Below, piece after piece: positions 1 to 8,307 of a stretch of 64,000 nucleotides of DNA (its first letter is position 1; each line of letters opens with the position of its first letter). The stretch lies in assembly GCA_038396625.1 (NCBI GenBank), contig CP121688.1, forward strand, positions 806,001 through 870,000, given 5' to 3'. The stretch comes from G038396625 sp038396625. GTDB taxonomy: Bacteria > Bacillota > Clostridia > Peptostreptococcales > Thermotaleaceae. The notes beneath the pieces were generated by a model, which worked only from the letters and a program-made list of their open reading frames with translations, was not told where the DNA came from and searched no databases. Made by a program: the position numbers and the translations under genes.

Positions 1-1
1 A

Positions 2-259
2 GGAAAAAAAATTACTACAGTAGAGGCGTTGGAGAAAGATGGAGAATTAGATCGATTGCAGAAAGCTTTTATTGAAAATGGTGCTGTACAATGTGGCTAT
101 TGTACTCCAGGGATGCTTATGTCCTGTAAAGCACTATTAATGCGCAATCCAAATCCTACAGAAGAAGAAATTCGTATTGCTATTGAGGGGAATCTTTGTA
201 GATGTACAGGATATACCAAGATTGTCAATGCTGTAAAGAATGTGGTAGAAGAAAAGTAA
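2..259 (+). CDS. Molybdenum hydroxylase 2Fe-2S subunit, 3' part only
   Basis: C-terminal part of the small iron-sulfur subunit of a xanthine dehydrogenase-family molybdenum hydroxylase; the reading frame is already open at the window edge, so the N-terminal plant-ferredoxin-like domain is outside. What remains is the all-helical second [2Fe-2S] domain, with the pairs CGYC and CRC (CGYCTPGM and NLCRCTGY). The subunit passes electrons from the Mo site toward FAD. It sits 24 bases before the FAD subunit and is the first visible gene of a selenium-dependent-type hydroxylase cluster. Identity of the family is secure; the substrate is not determined by the sequence. Confidence 0.93.
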   Translation, partial: GKKITTVEALEKDGELDRLQKAFIENGAVQCGYCTPGMLMSCKALLMRNPNPTEEEIRIAIEGNLCRCTGYTKIVNAVKNVVEEK

Positions 260-283
260 GGAAAGAAGGAGGGACGTTGAAAC

Positions 284-1168
284 ATGGATGAAATGATTAT
301 GAAAACACCCAATACCATAAAAGAGTTAACAGAGGCATTAAAAGATGTAGACAACAATACCTATCTGATTAGTGGAGGCACTGATCTTATTATCAAATTC
401 AGAAAGGATCGAATCCATTCTGCAACGGTGATTGATTTAAAAGGGATCAAAGAATTAAGTTATATCAAAGAAGAGGATGGATGTATAAAAATTGGAGCAG
501 GGACTACCTTTACAGAAATTGGAGATCACCCATTGCTACAAAATCATGCCGCCTGTTTGGTAGAAGGCGTTTGTCAAATAGGATCTACTCAAATTCGCAA
601 TGTAGCAACGATCGGAGGCAATGTAGCCAATGCTTTTGCAGGTGCAGATGCCATTCCAGGTCTGATAGCAATGGATGCAAAGGTAAAAGTACTGAATGCA
701 CAGGGAGAAACTTATGTAAAAGAGGTAGAACAGATCTTGTTAGGTGCTGGTAAGAATAGTTTAAAACCTGATGAAGCAATTATTGAAATCATTATTCCGG
801 CTTTAGGTAAGGACTATCAGAGTGCCTTTGCAAAGGTAGGCAGCAGATCGAGGGTTACAATCGCCAAAATGAACATCGCAGCGGTTGTAAAGGTGAATGA
901 AGACAACCAGATGATTGAAGATGTCCGTATTGTATTAGGGGCATTAGGGCCTAAGGCTTTTCGTTCTTCAATGGTGGAGAATATCCTAATTGGGAAAAAG
1001 ATATCAGAGGGCGTAGCAGCTGCCTTTACAGATGCATTAACAAAACAGGTAGATTTAGCAATACCGGGAAGAAAGTCTCGGGTTTATAAGCGAGAAGCTG
1101 TAAAAGGATTAGGAGATGAAATCTATCACAAATTATTCAAAAAAACAGGAGGTGAAGCTGAATGCTAA
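284..1168 (+). CDS. Molybdenum hydroxylase FAD-binding subunit
   Basis: 294-residue medium subunit (CoxM/XdhB family) that carries FAD and passes electrons to the final acceptor. The N-terminal FAD-binding domain shows the family signature ISGGTDLI near residue 30 and the ATIGGNVANA loop near residue 110; the C-terminal half is the CO-dehydrogenase flavoprotein C-terminal domain. It lacks the extra 4Fe-4S insertion of 4-hydroxybenzoyl-CoA reductase beta subunits. AGGAGGG lies about 11 bases before the ATG. The stop overlaps the start of the Mo subunit by 7 bases, which indicates translational coupling in one operon. Confidence 0.93.
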   Translation: MDEMIMKTPNTIKELTEALKDVDNNTYLISGGTDLIIKFRKDRIHSATVIDLKGIKELSYIKEEDGCIKIGAGTTFTEIGDHPLLQNHAACLVEGVCQIGSTQIRNVATIGGNVANAFAGADAIPGLIAMDAKVKVLNAQGETYVKEVEQILLGAGKNSLKPDEAIIEIIIPALGKDYQSAFAKVGSRSRVTIAKMNIAAVVKVNEDNQMIEDVRIVLGALGPKAFRSSMVENILIGKKISEGVAAAFTDALTKQVDLAIPGRKSRVYKREAVKGLGDEIYHKLFKKTGGEAEC

Positions 1169-3402
1169 AGGAGTTAAAATATGTAGGAAAGACAGTACCT
1201 ATTCATGATGTAAAGGAAAAAGTAACAGGGAAAATGAAATATACAGGAGATATGCAGCTTCACGGAATGCTTCATGCCAAGCTCCTGTTGAGTGATGTGG
1301 CCCATGCGAAGATTCGAAAGATCGATACCTCTAAAGCAGAAGCTCTTGAGGGTGTGGTGAAGGTTTTCACTTATGAAAATTCACCAAATACACCTTTTAA
1401 TTCCCACAAATGGTTCGTAGGGCTAGAAACTTGTGAAGATGAGGTGCTTTTTACCGATGAAGTAAAATTTGTAGGAGATCGTATTGCGGCAGTTGTTGCA
1501 AAGGACAAATATACTGCAGAAAGAGCAGTACAATTCATTGAGATAGAATATGAGCAATTACCTGTTATTACAAATCCAAGGGAAGCATTAAAGCATGATG
1601 GCTATAGGGCTTTTCAAAAGGAAATCAAGGTTGGAGAACCTGAAGAAATGATTGCAAATGCAACATTGGTATTTGAAGATGAAGTAAAGACACAGAAAGT
1701 GCATCATGCTGCCATGGAAACTCATGTATGTGTGGCAGCCCCAAGTCCTGCAGGAGATATTACCATATGGACGCCTTGTCAAGTAGCATTTCAGGTAAGG
1801 CTATTGGCTGCGCAAGTATTAAACTTACCTCTAAATAAAGTAAGAGCTATTAAGACAACGATGGGGGGCTCCTTTGGAGGAAAGGGACAGCCAGTGTTAG
1901 AGCCGGTTTGTGCTTTCTTAGCACAAGCAACGGGTGCACCGATAAAATTGCAAATGGACAGAACAGAGAGTATCATGGGAACAAGAACAAGAACAGCAAC
2001 CATTGGCAGGGTAAAGACTGCTGTGGATAGAGATGGAAATATTTTGGCAAGGGATATAGATATGCTGGTAGATACGGGCGCTTATTATACCAATGCCGAT
2101 GCAGTAACCATGGCCATGGGAAAGAAAGCCTTTCGTTTATATCGAATTCATCACCAAAGATATGCAGGAAATGCGGTATATACAAATACCCCTATAGGTG
2201 GAGCCTGTAGAGGTTATGGATCACCACAAATTCATGCGCTGTCAGAAATCAATATGGATCATATCGCAAGGGGATTAAAGATGGATCCTGCAGAATTGAG
2301 ACTTAAAAATCTTGTGTGTCCCTACGACAAAGATCCTACCAATGGCCCCGATTTAGGAAATGCAAGGGCAATTGATTGTGTAAAAGAGGGCATGAAAGCT
2401 TTCAAATGGAAGGAAAGAAGAGAAAGACCTAAGGATGAAGGCAGGTTCGTACGAGGTGTAGGGATGGCTTGTGCAACCCATGGAAATGGATACCATGGAG
2501 GATTCCAGGATTTTATTACTGTGTCTCTGAGAATGACAGAAGATGGAGGCGCTTATCTTAACTCTGGGATTCATGATCAAGGTTGTGGTACCGTTACAAC
2601 AATGCAGCAAATTGTAGCGGAAGTATTAGATATAGAACCTGATAAAATTTTAGCTCCAGAAGCAGATACTTTGGTAAGTCCCTTTGATGTGGCAGGTACC
2701 CAAGCCAGTAGAGTAACTTTTGTCTGTGGAGGTGCCGCTATGAAGGTGGCAGAAATGGTGAAAGAAAAATTCATCAACTATGGGGCAAAGGTATTTGGAT
2801 GTGATCCGCAAGATATTCTTATGCATGAAGGCAGGGTTAGAAGTTGTTTGAATCAAGATCAGTCCCTAACTTATGGAGAAATGGTCATTAAGATTCAAAC
2901 AAAATATCAAGATGACATCAGTGAAACCTTAACCTACACTTCTCCTGCCAATCCAGGAGTTTATGCAGCGAACTTTGCGGAGGTAGAGATCGATACCTTT
3001 ACGGGATCGGCAAGGGTCACAGATGTATTGGCAGTCCATGACATTGGTAGAGCCATCAATAAAGGTTTTGTAGAAGGACAAATCCAAGGCGCTATTCAGA
3101 TGGGGATTGGCCTAGCTCTTACAGAGGAAATCAAAATAGATGACAAGGGAAGGATTTCTGCACAAAATTTCAGTAAATATCATGTCATCAATGCGCCCGA
3201 TATGCCTAATGTAAAGGTACTGCTGGTCGAAGAGGGAGATGAACATGGTCCCTTTGGTGCCAAAAGTGTAGGAGAAATCAGCACCTGTGCCATTGCTCCA
3301 GCTATTGTGAATGCCATCAATAGTGCATTGGATGTAAATATTACATCTCTTCCTATCACCCCTGAAAAAATATTAGCAGCATTATCTAAAAAATCTCAAT
3401 AA
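1162..3402 (+). CDS. Molybdenum hydroxylase Mo-binding catalytic subunit
   Basis: 746-residue large subunit of the xanthine dehydrogenase family, carrying the molybdopterin cofactor and the substrate site. The N-terminal domain (about 1-130, GKTVPIHDVKEKVTGK) is followed by the two Mo-cofactor-binding domains. Visible motifs are GGSFGGKG (from about residue 235), the GGACRGYG loop, and PFGAKSVGE near 698-705, whose final Glu is the expected catalytic base. It is followed by xdhC, yqeB and yqeC, so the mature enzyme is inferred to carry the labile selenium-containing cofactor of purine/nicotinate-type hydroxylases. A xanthine or purine substrate is plausible but not shown by the sequence. Confidence 0.92.
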   Translation: MLKELKYVGKTVPIHDVKEKVTGKMKYTGDMQLHGMLHAKLLLSDVAHAKIRKIDTSKAEALEGVVKVFTYENSPNTPFNSHKWFVGLETCEDEVLFTDEVKFVGDRIAAVVAKDKYTAERAVQFIEIEYEQLPVITNPREALKHDGYRAFQKEIKVGEPEEMIANATLVFEDEVKTQKVHHAAMETHVCVAAPSPAGDITIWTPCQVAFQVRLLAAQVLNLPLNKVRAIKTTMGGSFGGKGQPVLEPVCAFLAQATGAPIKLQMDRTESIMGTRTRTATIGRVKTAVDRDGNILARDIDMLVDTGAYYTNADAVTMAMGKKAFRLYRIHHQRYAGNAVYTNTPIGGACRGYGSPQIHALSEINMDHIARGLKMDPAELRLKNLVCPYDKDPTNGPDLGNARAIDCVKEGMKAFKWKERRERPKDEGRFVRGVGMACATHGNGYHGGFQDFITVSLRMTEDGGAYLNSGIHDQGCGTVTTMQQIVAEVLDIEPDKILAPEADTLVSPFDVAGTQASRVTFVCGGAAMKVAEMVKEKFINYGAKVFGCDPQDILMHEGRVRSCLNQDQSLTYGEMVIKIQTKYQDDISETLTYTSPANPGVYAANFAEVEIDTFTGSARVTDVLAVHDIGRAINKGFVEGQIQGAIQMGIGLALTEEIKIDDKGRISAQNFSKYHVINAPDMPNVKVLLVEEGDEHGPFGAKSVGEISTCAIAPAIVNAINSALDVNITSLPITPEKILAALSKKSQ

Positions 3403-3422
3403 AATGAATTCTTACAAATAGG

Positions 3423-3460
3423 GCGTGTTGCTGTGATGATACAGCAAACGCTTCTTTTGT
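3423..3460 (+). terminator. Hairpin after the Mo subunit
   Basis: GCGTGTTGCTGT pairs with ACAGCAAACGC with one bulged base across a 6-base loop, followed by the T-rich stretch TTCTTTTGT. It lies 20 bases after the Mo-subunit stop and separates the structural subunits from the accessory genes, possibly as a partial terminator. Confidence 0.7.
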
Positions 3461-3486
3461 AATAGCTGTTTATTTAATGAAAAATT

Positions 3487-3517
3487 TGTTTTTTCTGGTA
3501 TTAAATTTGATATAATG
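3487..3517 (+). promoter_or_regulatory. Putative sigma-A promoter for accessory genes
   Basis: TTGTTT at 3487-3492 and a perfect TATAAT at 3512-3517 are spaced by 19 bases, about 65 bases before the chosen xdhC start. The position after a terminator-like hairpin supports separate transcription of the accessory module. The -35 is weak. Confidence 0.5.
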
Positions 3518-3583
3518 AAAGAAAATGAACAAAGATGACAATCAAATGAAATTTAAGAAAAATCTATGGAGGTGAAAAGGAAA

Positions 3584-4411
3584 ATGGAACATACTTTAAT
3601 ACAAAAGCTTTCACAATTAATGCAGGAAAACCAAGATGTTGCCTTAGTGACAGTAACAGACACCGAAGGATCTAGTCCAAGAGGAAAAGGGAGTATGATG
3701 CTTGTAGACAAGGAAGGAAATCTAATTGAAGGAACCATTGGTGGGGGAGCGGTGGAGGAAAAGGCAAAACAAGATGCAGCCATATGCATTCGAAGAGGGA
3801 TCTCTAAAGCTGTTCATTATGCACTACATCCAAAGGCGAAAGAAAATGCACTGCCCATGATTTGTGGAGGAAATATGGATGTATTTATCAAAGTCTTTAC
3901 AAGGCAAGACAGTCTCTTAATTATTGGTGGGGGTCATATCGGAACAAAGCTTAGTAAAATAGCAAAAATTCTAAATTATCACGTGACCGTCATAGATCAT
4001 CGCAAAGAATTTGCTTCAAAGGAAAGATTTCCAGAGGCAGATGAATGTCTTGTAGGAGATATTGAAGATATTTTAGTAAAATATCCAATTGATGAAAAAA
4101 CCAATATTGTGATTGTGACCCATGGACATCGCTATGACCAGGAGGCTTTAGAAGCGGTGATTAATTCACCTGCGGGATATATCGGTATGATTGGCAGTCA
4201 GAAAAAAGTGCTCACTTGTTTTAATAATCTTGAGGAGAAAGGGATTAGTAAAAACAGAATTGCTGCAATTCATGCACCAATTGGCTTAGATATCGGGGGA
4301 GAGAAGCCAGAAGAAATTGCTTTAGCGATTATGTCTGAGATTCAATCGGTAAAATACAATAAAAGTGGATCTTACTTAAAGATAGGAAATAGTGAAAGCA
4401 GTGGAGCGTGA
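3584..4411 (+). CDS. xdhC: XdhC/CoxI-family molybdenum hydroxylase maturation protein
   Basis: 275-residue XdhC-family protein, which in known systems holds Mo cofactor and assists its sulfuration and insertion into the hydroxylase. The XdhC/CoxI domain shows GSSPRGKG and GTIGGGAVEE near the N-terminus and a MICGGNM motif; a Rossmann domain follows with IIGGGHIG, VTHGHRYD and YIGMIGSQKK, ending with the PIGLDIGGEKPEEIA signature. A perfect GGAGGTG at 3568-3574 lies 9 bases before this ATG, while the longer in-frame ATG at 3566 would overlap it; the shorter start is therefore preferred. The 3' end overlaps yqeB by 4 bases. A second XdhC homologue is at 45290. Confidence 0.92.
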   Translation: MEHTLIQKLSQLMQENQDVALVTVTDTEGSSPRGKGSMMLVDKEGNLIEGTIGGGAVEEKAKQDAAICIRRGISKAVHYALHPKAKENALPMICGGNMDVFIKVFTRQDSLLIIGGGHIGTKLSKIAKILNYHVTVIDHRKEFASKERFPEADECLVGDIEDILVKYPIDEKTNIVIVTHGHRYDQEALEAVINSPAGYIGMIGSQKKVLTCFNNLEEKGISKNRIAAIHAPIGLDIGGEKPEEIALAIMSEIQSVKYNKSGSYLKIGNSESSGA

Positions 4412-5283
4412 TGCAAATGTTTACAGATAAAAAAGTAATTGTCAAGGGAGGGGGCGACCTCGCTACAGCAGTAGCCCACAAATTGTCTCGTGCAGGATTT
4501 CCGGTGATGATCACAGAACTTGAAAAACCTATGATGGTAAGACGAACTGTATCCTTTGCCAATTGTGTATATGAAGGAGAGTGGACAGTAGAAGGCGTTA
4601 CAGCAGTATTGGCTCATGACGCTCAAGAAGTTGAAAGGATTATGAAGGAAGGAAAGATACCTTTGGTGATTGATCCCATATGTCAAATTAGGGAAGTGAT
4701 CAAACCTACTTTTATTGTAGATGCCATTTTGGCAAAGAGCAATTGCGGCACAAAATTACATCATGCACCCATTGTCATAGGACTAGGTCCTGGATTTACA
4801 GCAGGAGAGGATGTCCATGCGGTGATTGAAACCAATAGAGGGCATCATCTAGGAAGAATTATTCTTCAAGGAACCGCTCAACCGAATACAGGTGTCCCGG
4901 GAAATATTGCAGGTTTTACCAACGAAAGGGTTTTTCGTGCACCTTGTGAAGGGATTGTAAGAAATTATGTAGAAATTGGAACAGCGGTAGAGGTAGGTCA
5001 GCTTCTTTGTTCGGTGGATGAAAGGGAAGTAAAGGCAAAGATTCGTGGTATGGTAAGAGGATTGATTTATGATGGATTGAGAGTAAAGGAAAATGAAAAG
5101 CTCGGGGATATTGATCCTAGAAGAAAAAGAGAGCATTGCCATACAATTAGCGATAAAGGAAGAAATGTTGCAGGAGGAGCGTTAGAAGCGATGCTGTACT
5201 TATTACAAAACAAAGTTCATGATGGTGGCAAAGGAGTGCATGGCGTTGAAGTTAGTGTGCAAAATATGGTTAGAAAAAGATAA
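4408..5283 (+). CDS. yqeB: YqeB/EF2563-family selenium-dependent Mo hydroxylase system protein
   Basis: 291-residue protein of the EF2563/YqeB family, a genomic marker of selenium-dependent molybdenum hydroxylases; its biochemical role is unknown, with selenium transfer to the Mo cofactor a common proposal. Visible features are an N-terminal Rossmann-like KGGGDLATAVAHKL, a central GLGPGFTAG, and a C-terminal part with APCEGIVRNY resembling a biotinyl/lipoyl-like fold. The GTG at 4408 overlaps the xdhC stop; ATG at 4411 or 4417 are alternative starts. The 3' end overlaps the ModE-type regulator by more than 40 bases. Confidence 0.9.
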   Translation: MMQMFTDKKVIVKGGGDLATAVAHKLSRAGFPVMITELEKPMMVRRTVSFANCVYEGEWTVEGVTAVLAHDAQEVERIMKEGKIPLVIDPICQIREVIKPTFIVDAILAKSNCGTKLHHAPIVIGLGPGFTAGEDVHAVIETNRGHHLGRIILQGTAQPNTGVPGNIAGFTNERVFRAPCEGIVRNYVEIGTAVEVGQLLCSVDEREVKAKIRGMVRGLIYDGLRVKENEKLGDIDPRRKREHCHTISDKGRNVAGGALEAMLYLLQNKVHDGGKGVHGVEVSVQNMVRKR

Positions 5284-5605
5284 AAAAGCTTTTGGAGAAG
5301 GGCCTTGTAAGCTATTAGAAAAGGTAGAAAAACTGGGTTCTCTAAATCAGGCAGCAAAAGAAATGGGGATGTCCTATAGTAAAGCGTGGAATATTGTAAA
5401 TAGAGCAGAAGAACAACTAGGATTTTTGATATTAGAAAGAAGAACTGGTGGAACAGAAGGAGGAGGCTCTCTTTTAACAAAAGAAGCAAAAATATTAATG
5501 AAGCAATATAAAGATTTTTATCAAGAAGCAGAGACCTTATTAACTTCTTTATATAAAAAGCATTTACAGCAGATTTTTGATAAGGAAGATGGACATTCTT
5601 CTTAA
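5240..5605 (+). CDS. modE: ModE-type winged-helix regulator, DNA-binding domain only
   Basis: About 121 residues matching the N-terminal LysR-like winged-helix domain of the molybdate repressor ModE: KIWLEKDKKAFGEGPCKLLEKV, then the helix-turn-helix GSLNQAAKEMGMSYSKAWNIV and the wing around RRTGGTEGGGSLLT. Full ModE (about 260 residues) carries two molybdate-binding MOP domains after this part; they are absent here. The gene overlaps yqeB and precedes modA, and a ModE-like operator is found between it and modA. ATG 5240 follows AAAGGAG closely; ATG 5219 is an alternative. How it would sense molybdate is unclear. Confidence 0.85.
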   Translation: MALKLVCKIWLEKDKKAFGEGPCKLLEKVEKLGSLNQAAKEMGMSYSKAWNIVNRAEEQLGFLILERRTGGTEGGGSLLTKEAKILMKQYKDFYQEAETLLTSLYKKHLQQIFDKEDGHSS

Positions 5606-5665
5606 AAGATATTGCAGGGAAAGGAAAAGTCAATAATGATGGATATATGCAAATTTTTTAGACTA

Positions 5666-5691
5666 TCGTTATCTGAAAAAAAACATAACGA
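5666..5691 (+). promoter_or_regulatory. ModE-type operator upstream of modA
   Basis: Perfect inverted repeat TCGTTAT (5666-5672) and ATAACGA (5685-5691) separated by 12 bases. The halves CGTTAT and ATAACG and the 12-base spacing match the classical ModE box as remembered from the E. coli modA operator. It lies about 80 bases before modA and right after the modE-like gene, so autogenous-style repression of modAB in the presence of molybdate is the natural inference. Confidence 0.78.
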
Positions 5692-5769
5692 ATACTTCAC
5701 TGCAAAGTTTTAAATCTCCAAAAAAGAAATTAGGTTATTTGATGATTTAAACAAAGGGGAAGATGTTTT

Positions 5770-6555
5770 ATGAAAAAATTGTTAACAATCATGCTGATCT
5801 TGAGTATGATCCTTGCTTTTGTAGGGTGTCAAAAAAATGCACCAGAGAAGATAAAAGAAGATAAACAGGAAATTACTGTATCGGCAGCAGCCAGTTTAAT
5901 GGAGGCTTTAACAGAAATACAGCCTCAATTTGAAAAAGAAAGTGGGGTAAAGCTTACATTGAACTTTGCTGCATCAGGAACCTTACGAAAACAAATAGAA
6001 GAAGGAGCACCGGTAGATCTATTTATATCAGCTAGTCAAAAGCATATGGATGGTTTGGAAAATAAGAATTTACTGGATCAAAACAGCAGAAAAAACATAC
6101 TAAAAAATCAACTGGTTTTTATTGTTGCCAAAGATAGCTTAGATAAAATAAAGAACATTTCAGATACTACAAGAGAGAATATAAAAATTAGTATCGGAGA
6201 ACCTGAATCAGTGCCAGCAGGGCAATACGCCAAAGAAAGTCTTGCATATTTGAACCTTTGGGATCAAGTGAAAGCACAATGCGTATATGCAAAAAATGTG
6301 AAACAAGTGGTCAACTATGTGGAATCACAGGAAATTGATGCAGGGATTGTATATCGTTCTGATGCCACTGTGCTAAAAAATAGTGAAGTGATACAGGTGC
6401 TAGAGGAAGCATCCCATAAACCTATTGTGTATCCTGCTGCAATTATTGCATCAAGTAAAAATAAGGATGCTGCAAATAAGTTTTCTGCGTATTTAAGTAC
6501 CAAAGAAGCACAGAAAAGCTTTGAAAAATATGGTTTTGATATATACGAAAAGTAG
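5770..6555 (+). CDS. modA: Molybdate ABC transporter substrate-binding lipoprotein ModA
   Basis: 261-residue periplasmic-type binding protein for molybdate, anchored as a lipoprotein: signal peptide MKKLLTIMLILSMILAFVGC with the lipid-modified Cys at residue 20. The mature part opens with ITVSAAASLMEAL, the ModA hallmark, followed by NFAASGTLRKQIE, the PVDLFISAS segment, and the SIGEPESVPAGQY oxyanion-binding region. AAGGGGAAGATG precedes the start. It is followed after 9 bases by modB. A ModE-like operator upstream implies molybdate repression. No ATPase gene follows in this operon. Confidence 0.94.
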   Translation: MKKLLTIMLILSMILAFVGCQKNAPEKIKEDKQEITVSAAASLMEALTEIQPQFEKESGVKLTLNFAASGTLRKQIEEGAPVDLFISASQKHMDGLENKNLLDQNSRKNILKNQLVFIVAKDSLDKIKNISDTTRENIKISIGEPESVPAGQYAKESLAYLNLWDQVKAQCVYAKNVKQVVNYVESQEIDAGIVYRSDATVLKNSEVIQVLEEASHKPIVYPAAIIASSKNKDAANKFSAYLSTKEAQKSFEKYGFDIYEK

Positions 6556-6564
6556 GTTGATACA

Positions 6565-7242
6565 ATGATATTTGAACCAATCATGATATCTTTAAAAATA
6601 GCTTGTGTGGCTACCGGTTTTGTACTTGTGATAGGGGTTCTTTTAGGAAGAGGATTTGCAAAATATACATTTAAAGGGAAAGATGTGTTAGAAGTTTTTA
6701 TCTTATTACCAATGGTTTTACCTCCATCGGTTGCTGGGTATGGTTTATTGCTGTTGATGGGTAAAAAAGGATGGATTGGCAGCATACTTTATGAAGTTTT
6801 TGGGATTAGCTTTGTATTTCATTGGCTGGGAGGATGTATCGCTGCAATTGTTGTTTCCCTTCCTTTAATGTATCAAAGCTGCAAGGCAGCATTTCTTAAT
6901 GTGGAAGGAAGATATGAAGACGCTGCAAGAATGCTGGGGGCCTCTCCCAAAATGGTATTTACAAAAATTACATTACCCCTTGCATGGCCCGGTATCATGA
7001 GCGGTATTGTATTATCCTTCGCAAGGGCATTGGGAGAATTTGGTGCAACCTTGATGGTAGCTGGGAACATTCCGGGAAAAACTCAAACCATCCCTATTGC
7101 TATCTATTTTGCGGTAGAAAGTGGCAACATAAGGACAGCCAATATTTTAATGATGGTTGTACTTGCTTTTAGCTTTACGATTGTATACGTACTGAATGGA
7201 TGGCTCAAGAAAAAAGATTATCGTGTGAATAATGGTGTATAA
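6565..7242 (+). CDS. modB: Molybdate ABC transporter permease ModB
   Basis: 225-residue inner-membrane permease with about five hydrophobic segments. The binding-protein-dependent transport signature is clear: EDAARMLGASPKMVFTKITL followed by the ARALGEFGATLMVAGNIPGKTQT block that contacts the ATPase and is typical of ModB. It lies 9 bases after modA. The next gene is a MoeA-like protein instead of modC, so the ATPase must come from elsewhere; the transporter ATPase at 49730 is a candidate in this window. Confidence 0.93.
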   Translation: MIFEPIMISLKIACVATGFVLVIGVLLGRGFAKYTFKGKDVLEVFILLPMVLPPSVAGYGLLLLMGKKGWIGSILYEVFGISFVFHWLGGCIAAIVVSLPLMYQSCKAAFLNVEGRYEDAARMLGASPKMVFTKITLPLAWPGIMSGIVLSFARALGEFGATLMVAGNIPGKTQTIPIAIYFAVESGNIRTANILMMVVLAFSFTIVYVLNGWLKKKDYRVNNGV

Positions 7243-7266
7243 GGGATGATAAATGGAGGGATGAAA

Positions 7267-8286
7267 ATGAAGAAGGTTCGTGTAGAAGATGCACTGGGCA
7301 TGGTATTGGCGCATGATTTGACCAAAATTGTTCCAGGTAAATTTAAGGGGGCAGCCTTTAAAAAGGGACATATTATTCAAAAAGAAGATATAGAAGAATT
7401 AAAAAATATGGGAAAGAATCATATTAATATTATTGAACTCGATGAAAGCAATCTTCACGAAGATGAATCTGCTTTAAGGATAGGAAAAGCTGTGGCAGGA
7501 GAAGGAATTTATATGGAAGGACCTTCTGAAGGAAAAGTCACTCTAAAAGCCAAATATAAAGGATTATTAAAGATTGATGTAGAGGCATTGGCATTGATTA
7601 ATGGGGTCGACCAGGTGATGCTTGCTACACTGCATAATAACTCTTTAGTGAAAGAAGGACAAACCGTAGCAGGAACAAGAATCATTCCTCTTACAATACA
7701 AAAAAGCAGTATAGAAAGTGTAGAAAATATTTGTGATAAGCTGAATAAAGTAGTTTCTGTAAAAGCGCTGCAACCTATGAAGGTTGGGATTGTTGTAACA
7801 GGAACAGAAGTCTATAAAGGAAGAATCACGGATAGATTTGGACCTGTGTTGGAAGAAAAGGTACATCACTATGGGGGAAAAATTATAGGAATGCAATGCG
7901 CTCCAGATGATGTAGAAAAAATTGAAGAAGCAATCCAGAGGATGATTGACCAAGGAGCAAAAGTTGTTCTTACTTCAGGAGGTATGTCTGTAGATGCCGA
8001 TGATGTTACACCTGTAGCTATTAGAAAGATTTGCAGTGAAGTTATCACCTATGGTTCTCCTGTATTACCTGGGGCTATGCTGATGTTAGCATACAACGAT
8101 AAAGCGACTATATTAGGGGTCCCCGCTTGTGGTATGTATCATAAAATTACAGTGTTAGACTTGGTATTTCCAAGGGTGTTGGCAGGAGAAGTTTTATCTA
8201 AAAAAGAGATTGCATCACTTGGACATGGAGGTTTGTGTCTCAATTGTGAGTTTTGTCATTTTCCAGTTTGTCCCCTAGGGAAGTAA
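7267..8286 (+). CDS. MoeA/MoaB-like molybdopterin-binding protein with C-terminal Cys motif
   Basis: About 339 residues with a C-terminal MoCF/MogA-like molybdopterin-binding domain (VGIVVTGTEVYKGRITDRFGPVLEEKV, then VLTSGGMSVDADDVTP and PVLPGAMLMLAY). This family accompanies Mo hydroxylase clusters and is shorter than standard MoeA; it may bind or modify the Mo cofactor. The last 20 residues hold four Cys spaced C-x2-C-x2-C-x4-C after GHGGL, a motif repeated in its paralogue at 36612. GGAGGG at 7255-7260 is 6 bases from ATG 7267, which is preferred over ATG 7261 and the longer 7246 start. Enzymatic role unproven. Confidence 0.88.
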   Translation: MKKVRVEDALGMVLAHDLTKIVPGKFKGAAFKKGHIIQKEDIEELKNMGKNHINIIELDESNLHEDESALRIGKAVAGEGIYMEGPSEGKVTLKAKYKGLLKIDVEALALINGVDQVMLATLHNNSLVKEGQTVAGTRIIPLTIQKSSIESVENICDKLNKVVSVKALQPMKVGIVVTGTEVYKGRITDRFGPVLEEKVHHYGGKIIGMQCAPDDVEKIEEAIQRMIDQGAKVVLTSGGMSVDADDVTPVAIRKICSEVITYGSPVLPGAMLMLAYNDKATILGVPACGMYHKITVLDLVFPRVLAGEVLSKKEIASLGHGGLCLNCEFCHFPVCPLGK

Positions 8287-8307
8287 AAAGATTGGAGATA
8301 TAAAAGG

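Noticed and set aside
2..3402. Selenocysteine-containing hydroxylase
   Set aside because: No in-frame TGA interrupts the subunits; selenium in this enzyme class is in the cofactor, not as selenocysteine.
3566..3583. Longer N-terminus for XdhC starting at ATG 3566
   Set aside because: The perfect GGAGGTG lies inside this extension and is well spaced from the ATG at 3584.
5217..5633. 138-codon open frame on the minus strand
   Set aside because: It is antisense to the ModE-type gene, leucine/phenylalanine-rich without domain pattern, and has no ribosome binding site; a shadow frame.
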